The position numbers were made by a program, and so were the translations under genes. Shown piece by piece: positions 12,601 through 25,484 of a DNA stretch of 64,000 nucleotides. Below the pieces are notes generated by a model. The model had not been told where the DNA came from. It saw only the letters and a program-made list of their open reading frames with translations, and did not search any database. Position 1 is the first letter of the stretch, and each line of letters starts with the position of its first letter. Source of the stretch: Phytoseiulus persimilis (Eukaryota; Arthropoda; Arachnida; Mesostigmata; Phytoseiidae); contig CM075101.1 in the NCBI GenBank assembly GCA_037576195.1, positions 43,648,001 to 43,712,000 on the forward strand, read 5' to 3'.

Positions 12601-14478
12601 AAGAGCAGCAGCGGAGTCAACGGATGGAAACGGTATGTCGTCTTCTCTTTGTCTTGTCTCGTGGCCGAGCATCTGTCTCGTCTAACGAACGCCCACCATA
12701 AATTGTGTGGAAGAAACCGGAAACCATAAAGAGTGCCGGCGACACGGAACGAGAGGTCTCAGCACCCTTGTGGTTCGACGGAACGAGACTGTTGTTCCAT
12801 CTCGGAGAGCATCTGAGTACATGTCTCTAGGTGCCTTGGGTTAGCATACGCGGCTCAAAGCATCAAAGCGGTCCTTGAAGCTCCTGTTGACGTAGGTGAA
12901 AATATTGAAACGTGAAGAATCTCCGTCGACGAGTTGTTCGGCTTCGCAAACTTCTCCAAACCCAAGACCCGATTCTGAGGTTCAGCTGCTTCGAAAGGCA
13001 CGACGAGATCGGCTCAGGATGAATGGGAGAACAGATCGAAGTGAGTATGAATGACGTCGACCAGCGCATATTTCACCCTGAATGCTCAATGCTCGCGACA
13101 ATGTTCGCGACTGGTGGGCTCTGCGAACGGAGCGCCATTCGAGTTTCGACGTGAGGCGTCTTAGGCCTTGAACAGCACCTCTGCGTTCAACTGAACGTTG
13201 GACGGCTGTCGACGCTTTCGTCCGGATTTGAGCGTTTTGAGAACATACCCGACTTGATGGTGAGGTGAATCTGAAGACCGATTCCTCGACTTCGACGAAG
13301 GCTCCTCAAGCTTGGGGGTCAGAGGTCCCCTCGTGCCGGTGCGCTCTTCGTGCTGCGTTTCCAGAGGTTTCCCGGACTGAGCGGAAACCTTTTCGTGAGA
13401 GAAGAATACTGCTTGAGCTGAGTGAAGCCCCGACGGACCCTGCTTGATTGCAGCATCCCGAAACCTGCGATGCGTTTGCGTGTGGACAACGATTGAGCGG
13501 CAAGTGAGTGGCGCGACAAGCGTCGACGCGGACGGTCCAGGACCGCCGACGCATTCCCATCGAGCGGAATGAACACGAAGGCGAGCAGGCGCACAAAGAG
13601 ATCGGCGGAGCTGCGCGCGGAACGAGCGGCATCGAAAACGAGGTGAAAAGCTTTCGAGAGGATGAAGGATAAGATCTGGATTGTTAGCTCGGCGCAGCCC
13701 GGCGTAATGGCTGCACGCAATGCATCATATTGTCGGAAAGCTTTTGTCTCGTCTTTGAGGCACGAGGTGATGCTTCACTAACCCGTTTAGTGCTCGACCG
13801 TATGAAAGCATTCCAACTGAAACAGACAACTCGATTTGGCCTTATCAGGCAGCGAGTAGAATGGAATCTCCGGACAGCGACTTGTGAACCATAGAAACGA
13901 GGACTCGTCCGGCCCGCCTTCGAGGACCAACGTTGGCGCGCTTTGAGCGAGATCCGACAAAGTCGGCCCGGCGGAGTTTCTCAGATGTGTCGAGCGCGGT
14001 TTCATTGGAACGTCCCCTCCCGGCCCATTCGACCTCGGATCGTCAAGAGCGAATTCGCAATCGTCAACGGGAAGGAATAATACCAGAGTTGACAAATTTC
14101 GAAAGATTCCATCACGCTTCATCGGAAACAAGAATGACTCTCTATTTTCATTTCCTTATCCAGAGCGAGTAGGGTACAAGGCTCCCTGCAATTCCGTCTG
14201 CCGGACCATTAGTGGGAGGGCGATAAACTCAGGATATTGGAGCATCCTGGACACCAACCCTGATTCCGTGTTCTAGCCCTCAAAATAGATATGAGTCCGC
14301 ACGACTCGACTCCCAAGCGGGGTAGCGCTGTCGCAGTGACTCAGAGCAATGATGAAAGCCACGCTGAGCTCGAGTTCGGATGTTCCCCACAGCTTTGATT
14401 GCTCCGCTCTATACCGCTCGAACCAAGTCAGCTGGCAACATTTTGATCAGTTCAAAATTGGATTCAGAGTACCTTGGT
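6614..14478. other. Long gene-poor stretch
   Basis: About 7.9 kb with no supported gene. The longest frames are 192 codons on + at 7230-7808 and 218 codons on + at 10588-11244. Neither shows a domain, signal peptide or convincing splice context, and frames of this length are expected by chance in this much DNA of near 50 percent GC. Host introns or intergenic DNA are both possible. Confidence 0.4.
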
Positions 14479-15098
14479 CATAGTAGTCAGTTGGTGGTCA
14501 ACGTGGGTCGATAATTTTCTCACTCTTCCTCCTTTCGCTCATCACTCGGTGAAGAATGGTCCTATCCAAAAAATCTCTTCGCGACCGACAGGGAAGGATG
14601 ACACATCTGGTCCTTCTTTAGATGCGTCAATCGGTCAAGAACAGAGTTTCATAGAAAGCCTCGAGAAATCTTTTTTTCTCGAACTTTTCCAGGAAACTGC
14701 TCGAAAATCCGGTCGAGTTTGTATTGGTGTCTTCGGATGAGGCGGAACATTCCACGGATCCGCTGGAGGAATGGCGAGGATCGGTCGAGAGCTCCAGAAC
14801 GACGACCGATCGCATCAGAGCCTCAAAAAACACTGATCTGTTGACGGGACCTCGTCCTCGATTCAATCGCCCCGTGTCTTCTGAGGGGAGCCGAACTCAA
14901 AAAATTCCCGGGAAGCGATAGTTCTTGGATTGGTCCGAACTACCCGAATATGGAGCTGCCGAATCGATACGACCACTTTCTCCCCGCCAGGTTTCCAGTT
15001 TCTCGTCCTGTTTCTGGATTCGGACCACTGTTCACCGAGTGAAAGACAAAATGAGGAAGTCTAAGAGAATTTCCGACCAGCGTTGACCACCCTGTATG
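14479..15098. mobile_element. Foldback element copy A
   Basis: A stretch of about 620 bases whose ends are inverted copies of each other: 14479-14604 against roughly 14974-15098. Shared blocks include GTGGTCAACG, CTTCCTC, CACTCGGTGAA and TGGTCC, at roughly three quarters identity by eye. The left arm is also related to 21398-21480 of copy B (CCTTTCGCTCATcACTCgtTGAA pattern). The interior encodes no recognised protein. Long inverted arms with short interior fit a foldback or non-autonomous TIR element; superfamily unknown and no target duplication was established. Confidence 0.6.
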
Positions 15099-17499
15099 CC
15101 TGAAGCGATCCAAATAAACCACGATAAGTCCATTTCGGTCAACGACTCCGAAATTCATCTGAACAGGAGCTTCGAGAGGTCGATTTTGGTGTCGTCTCAT
15201 GTTCAGAGAGGTAAGACCAGAATAGCATCGAAAATCGCCTCACACGGCTCGACGTCGCATGTCTGAAGCTTTTGCGAATCCCTCAGACCGATTTAGAGTT
15301 GGTGCTGTTTGTAGGAGCTTAAGTTTGCGATGGGAGCTCTCGAGGAAGCTCTTCCGGTTATCCTGTCGCTCGGCGGAAATAATAGCCTCGCGTATACTTC
15401 CCGCGAATTCTCGATGCCTGATTTCGCTGCGCCATGCGAACCGCATTCACGGAGAGAGATAGCGGTCGCGTTTCTGCTCTGGGTGAGCCGCGCCTAATTG
15501 TCGCAGATGCGTTGCGTTTCACCCGTCTCCCACGATGCACCGCATCGTCCATGCATTGTTCAGGAATTAACAATGCAACCATTCTTTGATGAATGACATG
15601 GAGCGATTACCAGTTGCAAGGAATCCGCACCGTCACCCTTCTCGGACATGTGGGCGAGCGGTGCCCGGCCTCGATATTCCTCGGGATCCATTCAGATCGT
15701 CCAGTTTCCTGGACCTTCGTGGAGCCTATGCATTATGAATGCGAGAAGCTGATGGTCTTAAATAAACGCTCTGGACTCTCATATAGCCCGGAGAAGTGCT
15801 CCCTCGGATTGGACGGAGTTGAGAGGCGTTCAAACAAAAGTCTCGATAGCGTGATCTCGAAATCAGTAGGCGGTGAGGTCGTGGTCGTCTCGCGGCCATT
15901 TCCAGTTATCAGACGACCAGGGTCAGCCTTCTTGAACAGGAGGGTCTAGTTTAAGGACAGGTCTCGAGTCTGTATACTATCGATCTGTTTACCGTTGCTG
16001 TTCCTTAGACGCAGGCAAAGGAATCGCGGAACGAGAGAATAAAATAAATAGAGGCGAACAGCAGGACAGTAGGAAGCAGACACCAAAGGTACATCAATTT
16101 TGAGGCGCATTGGCAAACTTTTCTTTTTTTCTGGCACTATTCATGAGTAGATGCTCCGTGAGTCTCCAGACATTCAATTTCCTATTTAGGGAACCATGGA
16201 ACACAAGAGGTTCTCTCAGCAGATCTTTCTCGTGAACCGAGCTGAACACCTGATGCAAACCCTCATGCCTAAGGGCTTTCGCTCTGATGCTAGACTTGTA
16301 ACAGCAGAGGTGCAAGTTTGGCTCAGCGCTTGTTTTCGAAGCTGTGCGAGTTTGGAGGAATTCGAGTCGGAAGTGTGCTGAGTGTCATTTTTCTCGAGCG
16401 TTGCCGTTGCCAAGCTCTCTTTCAGCCGCGCTCGTTCGTCTCCGCTGAGTCATTCGAAAAGAATATACGCACGAATTTATCAAACTCGTGTGTCATGCGA
16501 CATATGAGAAGCGGCCGCCGTCCACATTTCCTTTCATGGCACTGTTCGACTTTGATTGACATGGAAGTTCGTTCGTAAGCCAGTCGAACGCAGGAAAAAG
16601 GAGGAGTAGCGAGCAGGAAACGGGGCGGGTCGGGAGACCGTTTGTCAACTCCGATGAAAGTCGAGCTCGCTTTGATGGACGAAAAGATCCGTCGGTGAGT
16701 CGACGATCGAGACTCTCAGGAGGAAGGAATCATGCTGAATCAACGGGAAGAGGCATCAATCTTTCATCGTTGGTCTCGGCACCTTCTGCGGAGAACCGGG
16801 AAAGATGTGCCCGACTGCTATACCGATTCCGAGTATTACGGGGACCCCTGCCGGAACGGATCAAAAACTATCCAGAGATCCAACGAGCCTTCTCATGGAA
16901 GGCGCTCTCGTGTGTGCCTGAGAGTACCAGCCGCTGTCCCTACTGATACTGAGCAAGGATTTACAGGGGCCAGGTGACTCTCGCATCATCGAGCTGAACG
17001 ACTCGGTGTGCAGGATGGTCATACCGGTACATACCGAGGATTCGTGAAAGAACGAGAAGTCGGTGCTACACATCGTTGTCGAGCGAGAGAGATGGGTTTG
17101 AAAACGAAAGGTATACCTCCGTCATACTGGGATGCCCGAAGGGCAGCTCCAACGGCCATCTGCAGTCTTCTCGCGGAGTATGGATGAACGAACCGTCGCA
17201 TTCGCGAATGCCACTCGTTCCCCGATACGTCTCATCGTGATTATGACAAGCGTAGGATATATTCCAGTCGCGAACGGCCAACCCTAGAGCTTGCTGCGGC
17301 CGCATCAGCATGGAATTTTCTTCCTCATAAACTTCCCAAAACAGATACGTCGTCATCGTTAGGAAGCCTTGAGATGACCGACGCTCACACAGACGAGCCG
17401 ATTCTATAACAGACCGTTAGGCTGTGAAATTCGCCGCTGAAAGAGTGCCGGCTGTCCGGAGGACGTGGATCAGATAGGATAGAGAGATTATCGGATAAC
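15099..17499. other. Unassigned sequence
   Basis: Short frames on both strands without recognised domains. A tract at 16425-16436 could be a splice acceptor (AAGCTCTCTTTCAG) but no matching exon was convincing. Confidence 0.35.
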
Positions 17500-18267
17500 T
17501 CACTCTTCAAATGACGTTTTCGGTGGATCAGGTCCGCTCAGCCGCTCGAGTTCAATGAATCGATTCTCTCTCTGTTCGCCCAGAATGAAACTTGAAGAAG
17601 TCAAAGTGAAAGATTGGAAACAAAATAACGATCCCGGGACTGGGGATTGCTCCGGGCACCGAAAAGCATCACGGGATACTCGGGTTGGAAGGTTCATGAA
17701 TATTTCCTCATGAGCCCTCATGAGGAATTTCAGCTCAGAATGCAAGAGGGATTGATAGATAATTTCAACTAAGTCATTTCGGCTCTTTGTTGGGATTAGT
17801 GATGGATATAATGTAAACGCGGCCTTGCGGTGGTTTCGACGATGACCTATTTTCGAGGTCTCCTTAAAAGTGATCAGGAAAACGTCTTTGTTCTGATCAG
17901 ACTGGCGTCCAACGTACGAAAGAAAGTAGGTCACCAGCCAGAAGACGAACTGGAGTAATCTCGAGGCCTCGACAAATGGCAAGCGTATCCACCCTTCTTT
18001 TGAAGCCTTGCGCGCTGGGCAGCCTCGTCTCCGAAGCATTTCCTCCCTGAACTCTTCAATGAACAAGGGGCAAGACATCCGAATAATGAGTTTGCGGGTC
18101 GACGATTTCGGTTCCTTCCCGGAAATCCCCCTGATTCGTCTCACCGCCCTCGATTGCTGGAACATCCCTAAAACCGGAGAAATCCTGGACTCGATCGCTT
18201 GGAGTTCTCCATCAGTCCCTGTTTGACTTCTCAGGGAATTCCAAACATCGCATTCATCTGGATTCAA
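17500..18267 (-). CDS. Hypothetical 255-codon open frame
   Basis: The longest non-repeat, non-transposon open frame in the window. I do not recognise it. The product is basic and mixed, with one moderately hydrophobic stretch about residues 106-119 (rich in Phe, Leu, Val and aromatic residues), too short and too weak for a confident membrane span. No repeat copy of it was seen elsewhere in the window. A frame this long is unexpected by chance in 64 kb, though not impossible. No polyadenylation signal, neighbouring exon or homologous domain was identified. It could be a real exon, a decayed mobile-element gene or a chance frame. Confidence 0.25.
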   Translation of the reverse strand: MNPDECDVWNSLRSQTGTDGELQAIESRISPVLGMFQQSRAVRRIRGISGKEPKSSTRKLIIRMSCPLFIEEFREEMLRRRGCPARKASKEGWIRLPFVEASRLLQFVFWLVTYFLSYVGRQSDQNKDVFLITFKETSKIGHRRNHRKAAFTLYPSLIPTKSRNDLVEIIYQSLLHSELKFLMRAHEEIFMNLPTRVSRDAFRCPEQSPVPGSLFCFQSFTLTSSSFILGEQRENRFIELERLSGPDPPKTSFEE

Positions 18268-21200
18268 GCCGTGAAAGCCGTAGGAGTGGTCAACCTCATC
18301 ATATCAAACACAATATTTGAGAAAACTTCGTTCAGGTCGTTTCGCGGAGCTCGAGGTCTTGTGGAACAGTCGCCATGAGTGGTCGTTCCCAGCTGTCGAC
18401 GATATAAGAACAAGTGTCAGTGACTCTTCAAGTGTCGACAGCGACTTCCTCAGCAACGTGATCTCTTACCTAACTTCTGGAAACTGTTAGGGTCGGAGCG
18501 TGACCGAAGATAATCCCGCGAGGACAGCGAGTGGGCTCCCAATATAGGCGTCCGGATCTGATGATGTATCGACAAGCGGCGCAGCCATCAAGCCAGAATA
18601 TGATATGTAATAAGATACCCGATAAGCGAGACTGAATATTGAATGAGAACATTTCTGTTCGATTCATGCGTGCAGCATCGGAGAATATCAACGTACAGTT
18701 GAGGATCATCCCTCGGAATGTCACGCCCGGTATCTCAAGAGTCGAAGTTCGGAAGAGAAAATTCGGAAAAGCTCTCCCCAAGGGGGTTCTGGTGCAGACG
18801 CCAGGATTGGGAAGAATAATTCAATCTTAGAGGAGTCATTCTGACGAGCGCACGCTTTCGAGGAGAGAAAAGTCGACGCAGCCTGAGTCTCTGGTCGACT
18901 GTAGCAGATTGATCGCCGAGGCGACTGCACGCTGTCAGGACCTCAGTTCTAGAAATCCGGACTTTCAAGGCGTCGACTCCAAATCAAAATCCAGTCCGTC
19001 AGTGCTCTCCCGGTTTCCCGCGCGGGCGCTCTTTGCCAGTGGGGGAAAGGAGCTAGCGACGTTGAATCGCCTTATGTCAGAGGAAGCGCAGGGAGAGTCT
19101 TGAGAACGAGTTGATCGAGAAATGATCAGTATTCCTCCACTTTCAATCTCCCTGTTGAATATTTTGGGGGAAAATCCATTCATCGACTGGGTTTCTGTCC
19201 AGTTAGCCTAGTCTCGTGGTTTCCTGAAGAGTTGAGGGATTTATCTGAGACCTAATCACCTGCACGCATGGGTGGAGTCTCGATAGGGTTCGAGATGAAT
19301 GTCCCGGTCAATAGCCTGACCACGAAAATATACTCATTGCTCACGTTACCGTCGTTTTCCCTCATTTATACCCTCTACCGTCCGACGGAACATTCGAGCT
19401 CCGTCGCAATCTTGAGAGTCGATGTTACGTCATCAGGGGAATCCGACGATACGCCGCTTTCTGTCGTCCTTCATAATAATGGGAACACCGTGTAGAGGTG
19501 CGTGGTCTCGCTCCTGTGAATCGGCGCCAGCAGGCCAAGCAATAGCACCCAAGAGAACTCAACTTTGAAGAGGGCACTAAAGCGGCGGGAGTGGCGGGGA
19601 AATGCACTGCTGGAAAAAAAAAAACATTGTTTTCTCCGTTTTCCAGAGCGCTTATGGCGGAGCTCGGTGTTATACCTGTTCAGGACGAGTCGGGCGTCTT
19701 CGAGTGCCACCGTAGAACCACAGAAAAATTTAGACCGTTGATAGAGAATGATGAAATTGGACAGAATGCCATAGAAAGGGGACGTGTTGAATGGCGTCGA
19801 TAAGAGTTTGAATGAGCTGTTGTAATGAGCGATGGAAGCCCGGAGGAGAGATAAGAAACTCTCCTGCTCCCACGCGAGAACAGGATCACAGAGCAGACGG
19901 TTTCAACAATGTTTCGGGCGCGCACGCAAACGACGCGCACCCAACGGACGATCTGACGAACTTGAAGGGCGTTTGGAGTTGTTTTCCCTCCGAGCAGGAC
20001 TGATACGGCAAGAATGGCCCATCTTGATTGCTCAAGATAGAACGACGGCCGAGAAGAATAGACTCCCGAGTTGGCGCCCCCAAATCTGAGTGGAGAATTC
20101 TCGCTCTCTCGCTCGAAGAGAACTGTGGTTCTCGGCAGAAGTTCCGGGCCTGAAGGAACAGGAGCAATTCCGATTCGATGAGTCACCGTCCTAGCTACTC
20201 GCTTGTTCGCGTCCGGAAGGTCATACGTAGGGAGGAGAAGGAAAAGATGTACGCTCAAGGTCCCTTCGCGTCGCTGACTTTCACCCGGGTTCCTGGGAGA
20301 ATGCTGGGTCCCGCCCAACACCAGTATAGAGAGTAATACTGGTGGAGAGACAAATCTCTACTTATCTATCTGTCTGTCTGATTAAAGCGGCGGCATCAGC
20401 AGCAATCTTCCCGAACATCAATGTTGGTTCCTCTTCAAACAGATGCATACGTCAATCCATCTCGGGTCGAGCAAACGCCAGAATGGGGTATCCCGGGATC
20501 TGTGTGAAAGAGCTGGCTCTTGTCGGCCGCGCGAAAGTTTCCAACGAACTGCCGTCCATTGCTCATAAACTCAAACACGGATCAAAGTATTCTTTGCAGA
20601 TTGTGCCCCAACTAGGGTTTGCGAAAGCCCGAATTTTCAGGACCTCAAGGCCGCGGGCTGGAAACCGCGGGCTCCAACCGCAGGACGCCGCGGGTTGACT
20701 AGCGTTGGTATAACGGTTATGATACGGTCAGATGACGGTTATCAAACTCCGCTGGTTGTTAGTTCTGGTTAAGATTGCGAAGCTCGCAACGTCCCCGTCA
20801 GCACGAAGTCTCATACGAAGCTATGGGCGGATAAGCATGTCATCGATGTCAGTTACTCAACAAACAACATACCTAACAATTGCCCACCGTAGGGGACTGG
20901 ACACATCAGAAATCATATGGACTGGTAAGTCGATCGAAACGCACATTCGGGAACGATGCGCACTTCTTCTTCCAGGGAGAGTTCGCTCGCTGGCATGCAT
21001 TCCGAGTCAACTCTGTATTCTTGAGATTGGCCCAGAGAATAAAGACTCTTCGCGTATCCTGAATGGATCGGCTGATAGTTGATCGAAGATGTCACGTCAA
21101 GAACATCACGGAAAATCAGCCGGCTCTTTGAACGGAACACACGGTGGTACCGAGTCTGCACACTTAGAAAGCAGCGGCCTCAGCTCCCATTCCACGGAAC

Positions 21201-21397
21201 TGCTAAACCTCCCTGCACGTCAGATGATATCAACTGTCGTGCTGACGCACAGCTACCAGCTTGACCAGCCCGAGAAATACTTCTCCGACCGCGTTGCCCT
21301 GGAGGTTCCGAGTTGAGAATCAAAGGACCGGATATCTAGACCGGGTAACTATGGTAAAACACTGAAAATGAACAAATTTTCCCTCAGGGGAGTATTG
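18268..21397. other. Unassigned sequence
   Basis: A 213-codon minus-strand frame lies at 19680-20321 without recognisable domain. A good acceptor-like tract, TTTTCTCCGTTTTCCAG, ends at about 19645 on +, followed by about 50 open codons ending in a stop near 19803; this is weak evidence for a terminal exon. No supported gene. Confidence 0.35.
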
Positions 21398-21957
21398 TAC
21401 ACGGTGGTCAGTGGTCACCCTCTCTCCTTTCGCTCATAACTCGTTGAAAAATGATTCGATTCTGGGAATTCTTCCAGCGATCGGTAGCTGGGAGGATGTC
21501 GCATCTTTCTCGTTCACTTTGGCGTGAATCGGCCAACGATTGCATTTTATAGAGCGGCTCAACGATTGTTGTTCTTTCTCTTTTTGACTTTTATCGAAAA
21601 ACTGATCGAAAAACTCCCGGATTCGAGTCAAGTGTGAGGCTCGACGAGGGATAGGAGGCTGCTGAACTCTTGACGTCAAGGTAGAAGTGATCGTCCGTCC
21701 TTCTCACAGAACCTGAGCTACAGATCTGGAGTTGCCGGGTGTTTGAGCAGCATCCGATCCCGCGTCGAGCTTCGCACTCCCGAACGCGATCGCTTGACTC
21801 CAGGAGTTTTCCGAACAGTTTTTTTTTTAGAAAAGTCAAATTAAGAAAAAAGCGATTCCTGAGCCGCTCTAGAAAATGCAATTGCTGACCGATCGTGGAC
21901 GGAAAAGATGCGCCATCTTCCCAGCTATCGAAAACACTGAAAGAATTTCCAGGGTTC
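21398..21957. mobile_element. Foldback element copy B with 210-base arms
   Basis: The left arm 21459-21668 pairs with the right arm 21741-21957 in reverse complement around a loop of about 70 bases. Paired blocks include TAGCTGGGAGGATG/TAGCTGGGAAGATG, CGATTGCATTTTATAGAG/CAATTGCATTTTCTAGAG, GAGCGGCTCA in both, and GCTCGACGaGGGAT against GCTCGACGcGGGAT. The outer left flank (21398-21458) has CTCCTTTCGCTCAT and GTTGAAAAATG, matching the arm of copy A at 14479. The right arm appears cut at 21957. The transcript could form a long hairpin. Open frames of 81 and 181 codons run through the arms but reflect the palindrome. Confidence 0.7.
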
Positions 21958-21983
21958 TTGTGCGTTTGGCCCCCTCTTCTATA
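21957..21983 (-). repeat. Short inverted repeat, left copy
   Basis: TTCTTGTGCGTTTGGCCCCC followed by TCTTCT. It recurs in reverse complement at 22246-22272 as GAAGAGGGGGCCAAACGCAC. It directly abuts the truncated right arm of foldback copy B, so the pair may be the termini of a second, 315-base inserted element. Confidence 0.55.
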
Positions 21984-22245
21984 ATCACAGCCGGCTAACC
22001 CGCCAGCCGACAGCCAACGATGGCTGACGCGGCGGCTGGAACGCCGCTCCCAAAGGCGCGATATTCGAACTGCCTGAGGAAACTCCGACCCGTTTCTTAA
22101 TTTCGTTGACTTCTTCATGTCAGCCGCCATTCTCACGTGTATCTGTTGACCGTTCTGTCTTCCCTTCCTCCGTCTCCTTTCTCCCTGTACCGCCGGCTGA
22201 CGGGCTGAGAACTCGCCATTTAGGCTGTTTTTCGCGCCGCTTCCG

Positions 22246-22272
22246 AAGAGGGGGCCAAACGCACAAGTACCC
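22246..22272 (+). repeat. Short inverted repeat, right copy
   Basis: Partner of 21957-21983, with one or two mismatches over about 26 bases. The interior between the pair (21984-22245) is GC-rich with GCCGGCT-containing blocks near 21990 and 22190. Confidence 0.55.
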
Positions 22273-25200
22273 TCCTTGGAGAGAGTCGTGCTCCCATGTT
22301 CCAGGCGAAGATTCCGTTTCGCGATCTGTCCACATATCGTACTTTTAGAGGAGGAAGAAAGGGTTGTTCACTGTGCTGTGTGAGATCCGCGGTTGATTTG
22401 TACGTTTGAGCAGACGATGCTGATGCGTCCAGCATGCAAACGATCCCGACACTCCGGAACGACGCGGGGCTCTCCTAGAAGTCGCTGGGACACGCATCCC
22501 GGACGAGTTGCTCTTTTGTGCGCTACAAAGACGGAGCAACGACTGGATTCGCTCTTCCCCGAGTCTGACAGCGGCAGAGAGCAGTATGCAATAGGCCACC
22601 AGCATCGCTCCTTGGTCCCGAGAATAAAAAAACGCGCAGACTTGACCAGACCTGTCCTTCTGGCTTTTGGAGCTTGAGCCAGACGGGAAGATAAACTTGC
22701 AAAGTCTAGACCTATGGTCACCACAACCCACGATTGCAGTCCATCACATGCTCCGGGATCGAACGTGAACGATAGGGATAAGGCACTGCGGAGAGCGACC
22801 TCCTGGACTTCCAACCAGGAATGCGGCACTTAATTCCCAAATTAGCGAATCGTTTCTGCTCTCGTGAATCTCCGCCAGATACCGGAGCGCTAAAGAGAAT
22901 CTCGTCGAGAAATTTCGCTGGGATTGCATGAGAACGGTGTTCCGAAAAGTGGCGTGGCCAGGGAGGAGGGGGGGGGTTACGGACTTCAGCCTCCTCCGGA
23001 TTCCTGACCTCGTCCCATTTCTTCGCAAGAGGAACTCTGAGTGCGAAAGGAAGGAGAACTCACAATGAGGAGGAGGTAAAGCAGCCAAAGGAGGACGAAG
23101 CATTCACGCACGACGCCAGGAGAGTAGAAATGGAGTGAGAGGTTTCATTATTATTATATAATTTTTATAGATTTAATCGCGAAGGGGAAGGGGAGAGATT
23201 CAAACTGATGATTTCCCATGAAAGTATCGATAGAATAGACAGACCCTACGTCGGGAGGAGGAAGATTCGAGAGAGACGGACATGGTCTCGTCGCCGATGC
23301 AACGTTTAGCACGCTTTTCGTACACAATTGGCTCTTGACCCTTATATTCTGCTGAACCTCATGCTTGATTCGAAGAGGTTGAATCGCTCTTCATTGTATC
23401 AGTACGATACGAATGACATGAGTAGATGTGTGCTCAAGTGTACATCATATCGGCGCGGAAAAACCGGAAAGTTGGTGAGTCCCCCTCCCCAGAGAAAATC
23501 CCGGCCACGCCCCTGGTTCAGGAGGATATTAGGTGCCCCGTGTTGCCATGTCAAGAACTCGTCGACTTGATCCCAAAATCTCTCTACACCCTGAATTCGC
23601 TTGAAAGTGGCTGACACAGTAGTTCCTCTGGAGAGGAAGTAGGTGGCTTCGGAATATCATTCATATTCCTGCAGCGCGATTACAGTTCAGCTGAGAACTT
23701 GAGAGCTCTCCAATGGCTCACGGGAATTTGTGCTGAATCCGCTGAGAAACGGCACAATGACACAGACTCAAATCTCCGACGCCCTCCAGATGTCCCATCA
23801 GCTAATCAGCTACGGGAAGAAACACTTTCTAGAGAGAGACACGGCTCAGAAGGAGGTCAGGTTCGGGTATCCGAACAAAACTGCCTGGAGAAACTGTCGC
23901 TCGGTATGAAGGCTTTCGAAGAGCGATGCGCGACGATTAGTGGATCAAGTGGAAATGTTTGATGTCGAACTTTCCGTTCTGACTGTGGAACATCGCCCAG
24001 CGAATTCTGGTATGGATTGCGCCGAGCGAATGGATCCCTCATACCAGCAAAGAAAGGAAAATTCAGGTCTGCAGTTGCGAGAGAGCCGGGGACGCTCGGA
24101 GTTTTTATGGGTCCTCAAAAAATATGGGGAAATGCTCGATTTGCATTTGTCTGATGGCATGAAGTATTTTCGGATACCGAACAACTAGAGGGATGAAGGA
24201 TACCGATCTCAACTTCCTGAAACCAAGCACGCAAGCCTTAACACACCACTCTGGGAATGCTCCCAGACATATGATGCTGGATCGATAGTGAAGCTAGCGG
24301 GAATGATGGATCGATTCAGAAACGGAGGAATCCTTTCCTCCTCATAAGTTATCGCATGCAAGAATGCAACACGACTGGTTCTTTAATGTCGACGAGGACA
24401 CAAGGAGTCGGAACACGTTATCCGGTTCCCAAACTCCGGGAAAGTGAAAATCATTGACTCAACCGTCAAAGCCCAGATCTCGATCCGGTCGAGCGTCTGT
24501 GGGGAGTACTGGAGTCTTGTTGCGCCTCAGCCTCCCATACATTTTAGAGCTATGTTCCTTTTAGGAAGAGTCTTCTTCGTTCTCGATCGACTTTTCGGGC
24601 TGGGAATAGCGCGATGCATTCTGGAGCGTTCTGCATGATGATCTCGATTTCTCGAATATTGCACGTGGACACTGAAAACAGTTTTCCCAATGAGCGCTCC
24701 AAACTGAGAATGGCTCTAGGATTGGAAGCCTCACCAGTGGTTGTTCTTTTGTCGACAGGCGTTCGTCTTCCTTACATGAGGCGGTCAACTTGCCCTCATC
24801 TCCGCGTGAGGAGGACGCCGAAGGGAAATCATTGGCATCACAAAAGGACGATGCATCCGGCCGGATTCGAGTCGACTGGGGGTGTGCGAGAGCGATCGCC
24901 GCAGTCAACACAATCGGCCCCTCGAAGGACGAACAGCGTCTGCGAGATGTTCACTACAAAAAAAACGGACCGAATCTCTCCGTCAGCCATTGAACAAACA
25001 TTAACAACACCTCGCTCGCGCTCTATCACCGGGCTTCGCCTCCTGCTCGCGTCGGCGATTGCTCGTCACAGGGATGCGCACGCGAGTCAGATGAACCGAC
25101 GGAATCGAACTTCTAAGCAGCTTGTTTGCACTCCGGGAGGTCGATGATCTGGACCTCTGACCCTGCTTGTGTGACTCGGGACAGAGCGCTCAGTTCCCTG

Positions 25201-25484
25201 TCTTAGACTCTGCGGGAGCCTCCCTAATTGATGCAAAGGCCGGAAGCTACTTTTGTGGGCTTTGCGGACCAACCGGATGAGTTTAGATCGTGATATCAGG
25301 TCCGCGAAACCAGCCGAAACCCCCTGTTAATGATCGCTTCCATTCAAAACGTGGGCGGTTTTCCGGCATAACCTTGAATCCCGCAGATAACGGACCTTTT
25401 CTGCTGATTTTCCCTCAAAAAAAGCATTGGATGAGATTCTCTATCCGACAAGTTGGTTAGCTCGTAAGTTCATTATATGGGGGT
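22273..25484. other. Unassigned sequence
   Basis: No supported gene. The longest frames are a 177-codon frame on + at 24614-25147 and a 153-codon frame on - at 22368-22829, neither recognised. A possible donor (AAAGTTGGTGAGTC) at 23474 ends an open + stretch from about 23330, but no partner exon was found. Confidence 0.35.

Noticed and set aside
19680..20321. 213-codon minus-strand frame as a gene
   Set aside because: No recognisable features; overlapping frames on the other strand are similarly open.
20880..21062. Two-exon gene with GTAAGT at 20935 and CTTCTTCTTCCAG at 20975
   Set aside because: The intron would be only 41 bases, shorter than expected, and neither side gives a recognisable or long frame.
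21591..22136. 181-codon minus-strand frame as a transposase
   Set aside because: It runs through the foldback arm and loop; the text lacks catalytic motifs and mirrors the palindrome.
22745..22830. tRNA on the minus strand with GTTCGATCCCGGAGC
   Set aside because: Only a T-arm-like phrase; no A box or matching acceptor stem upstream.
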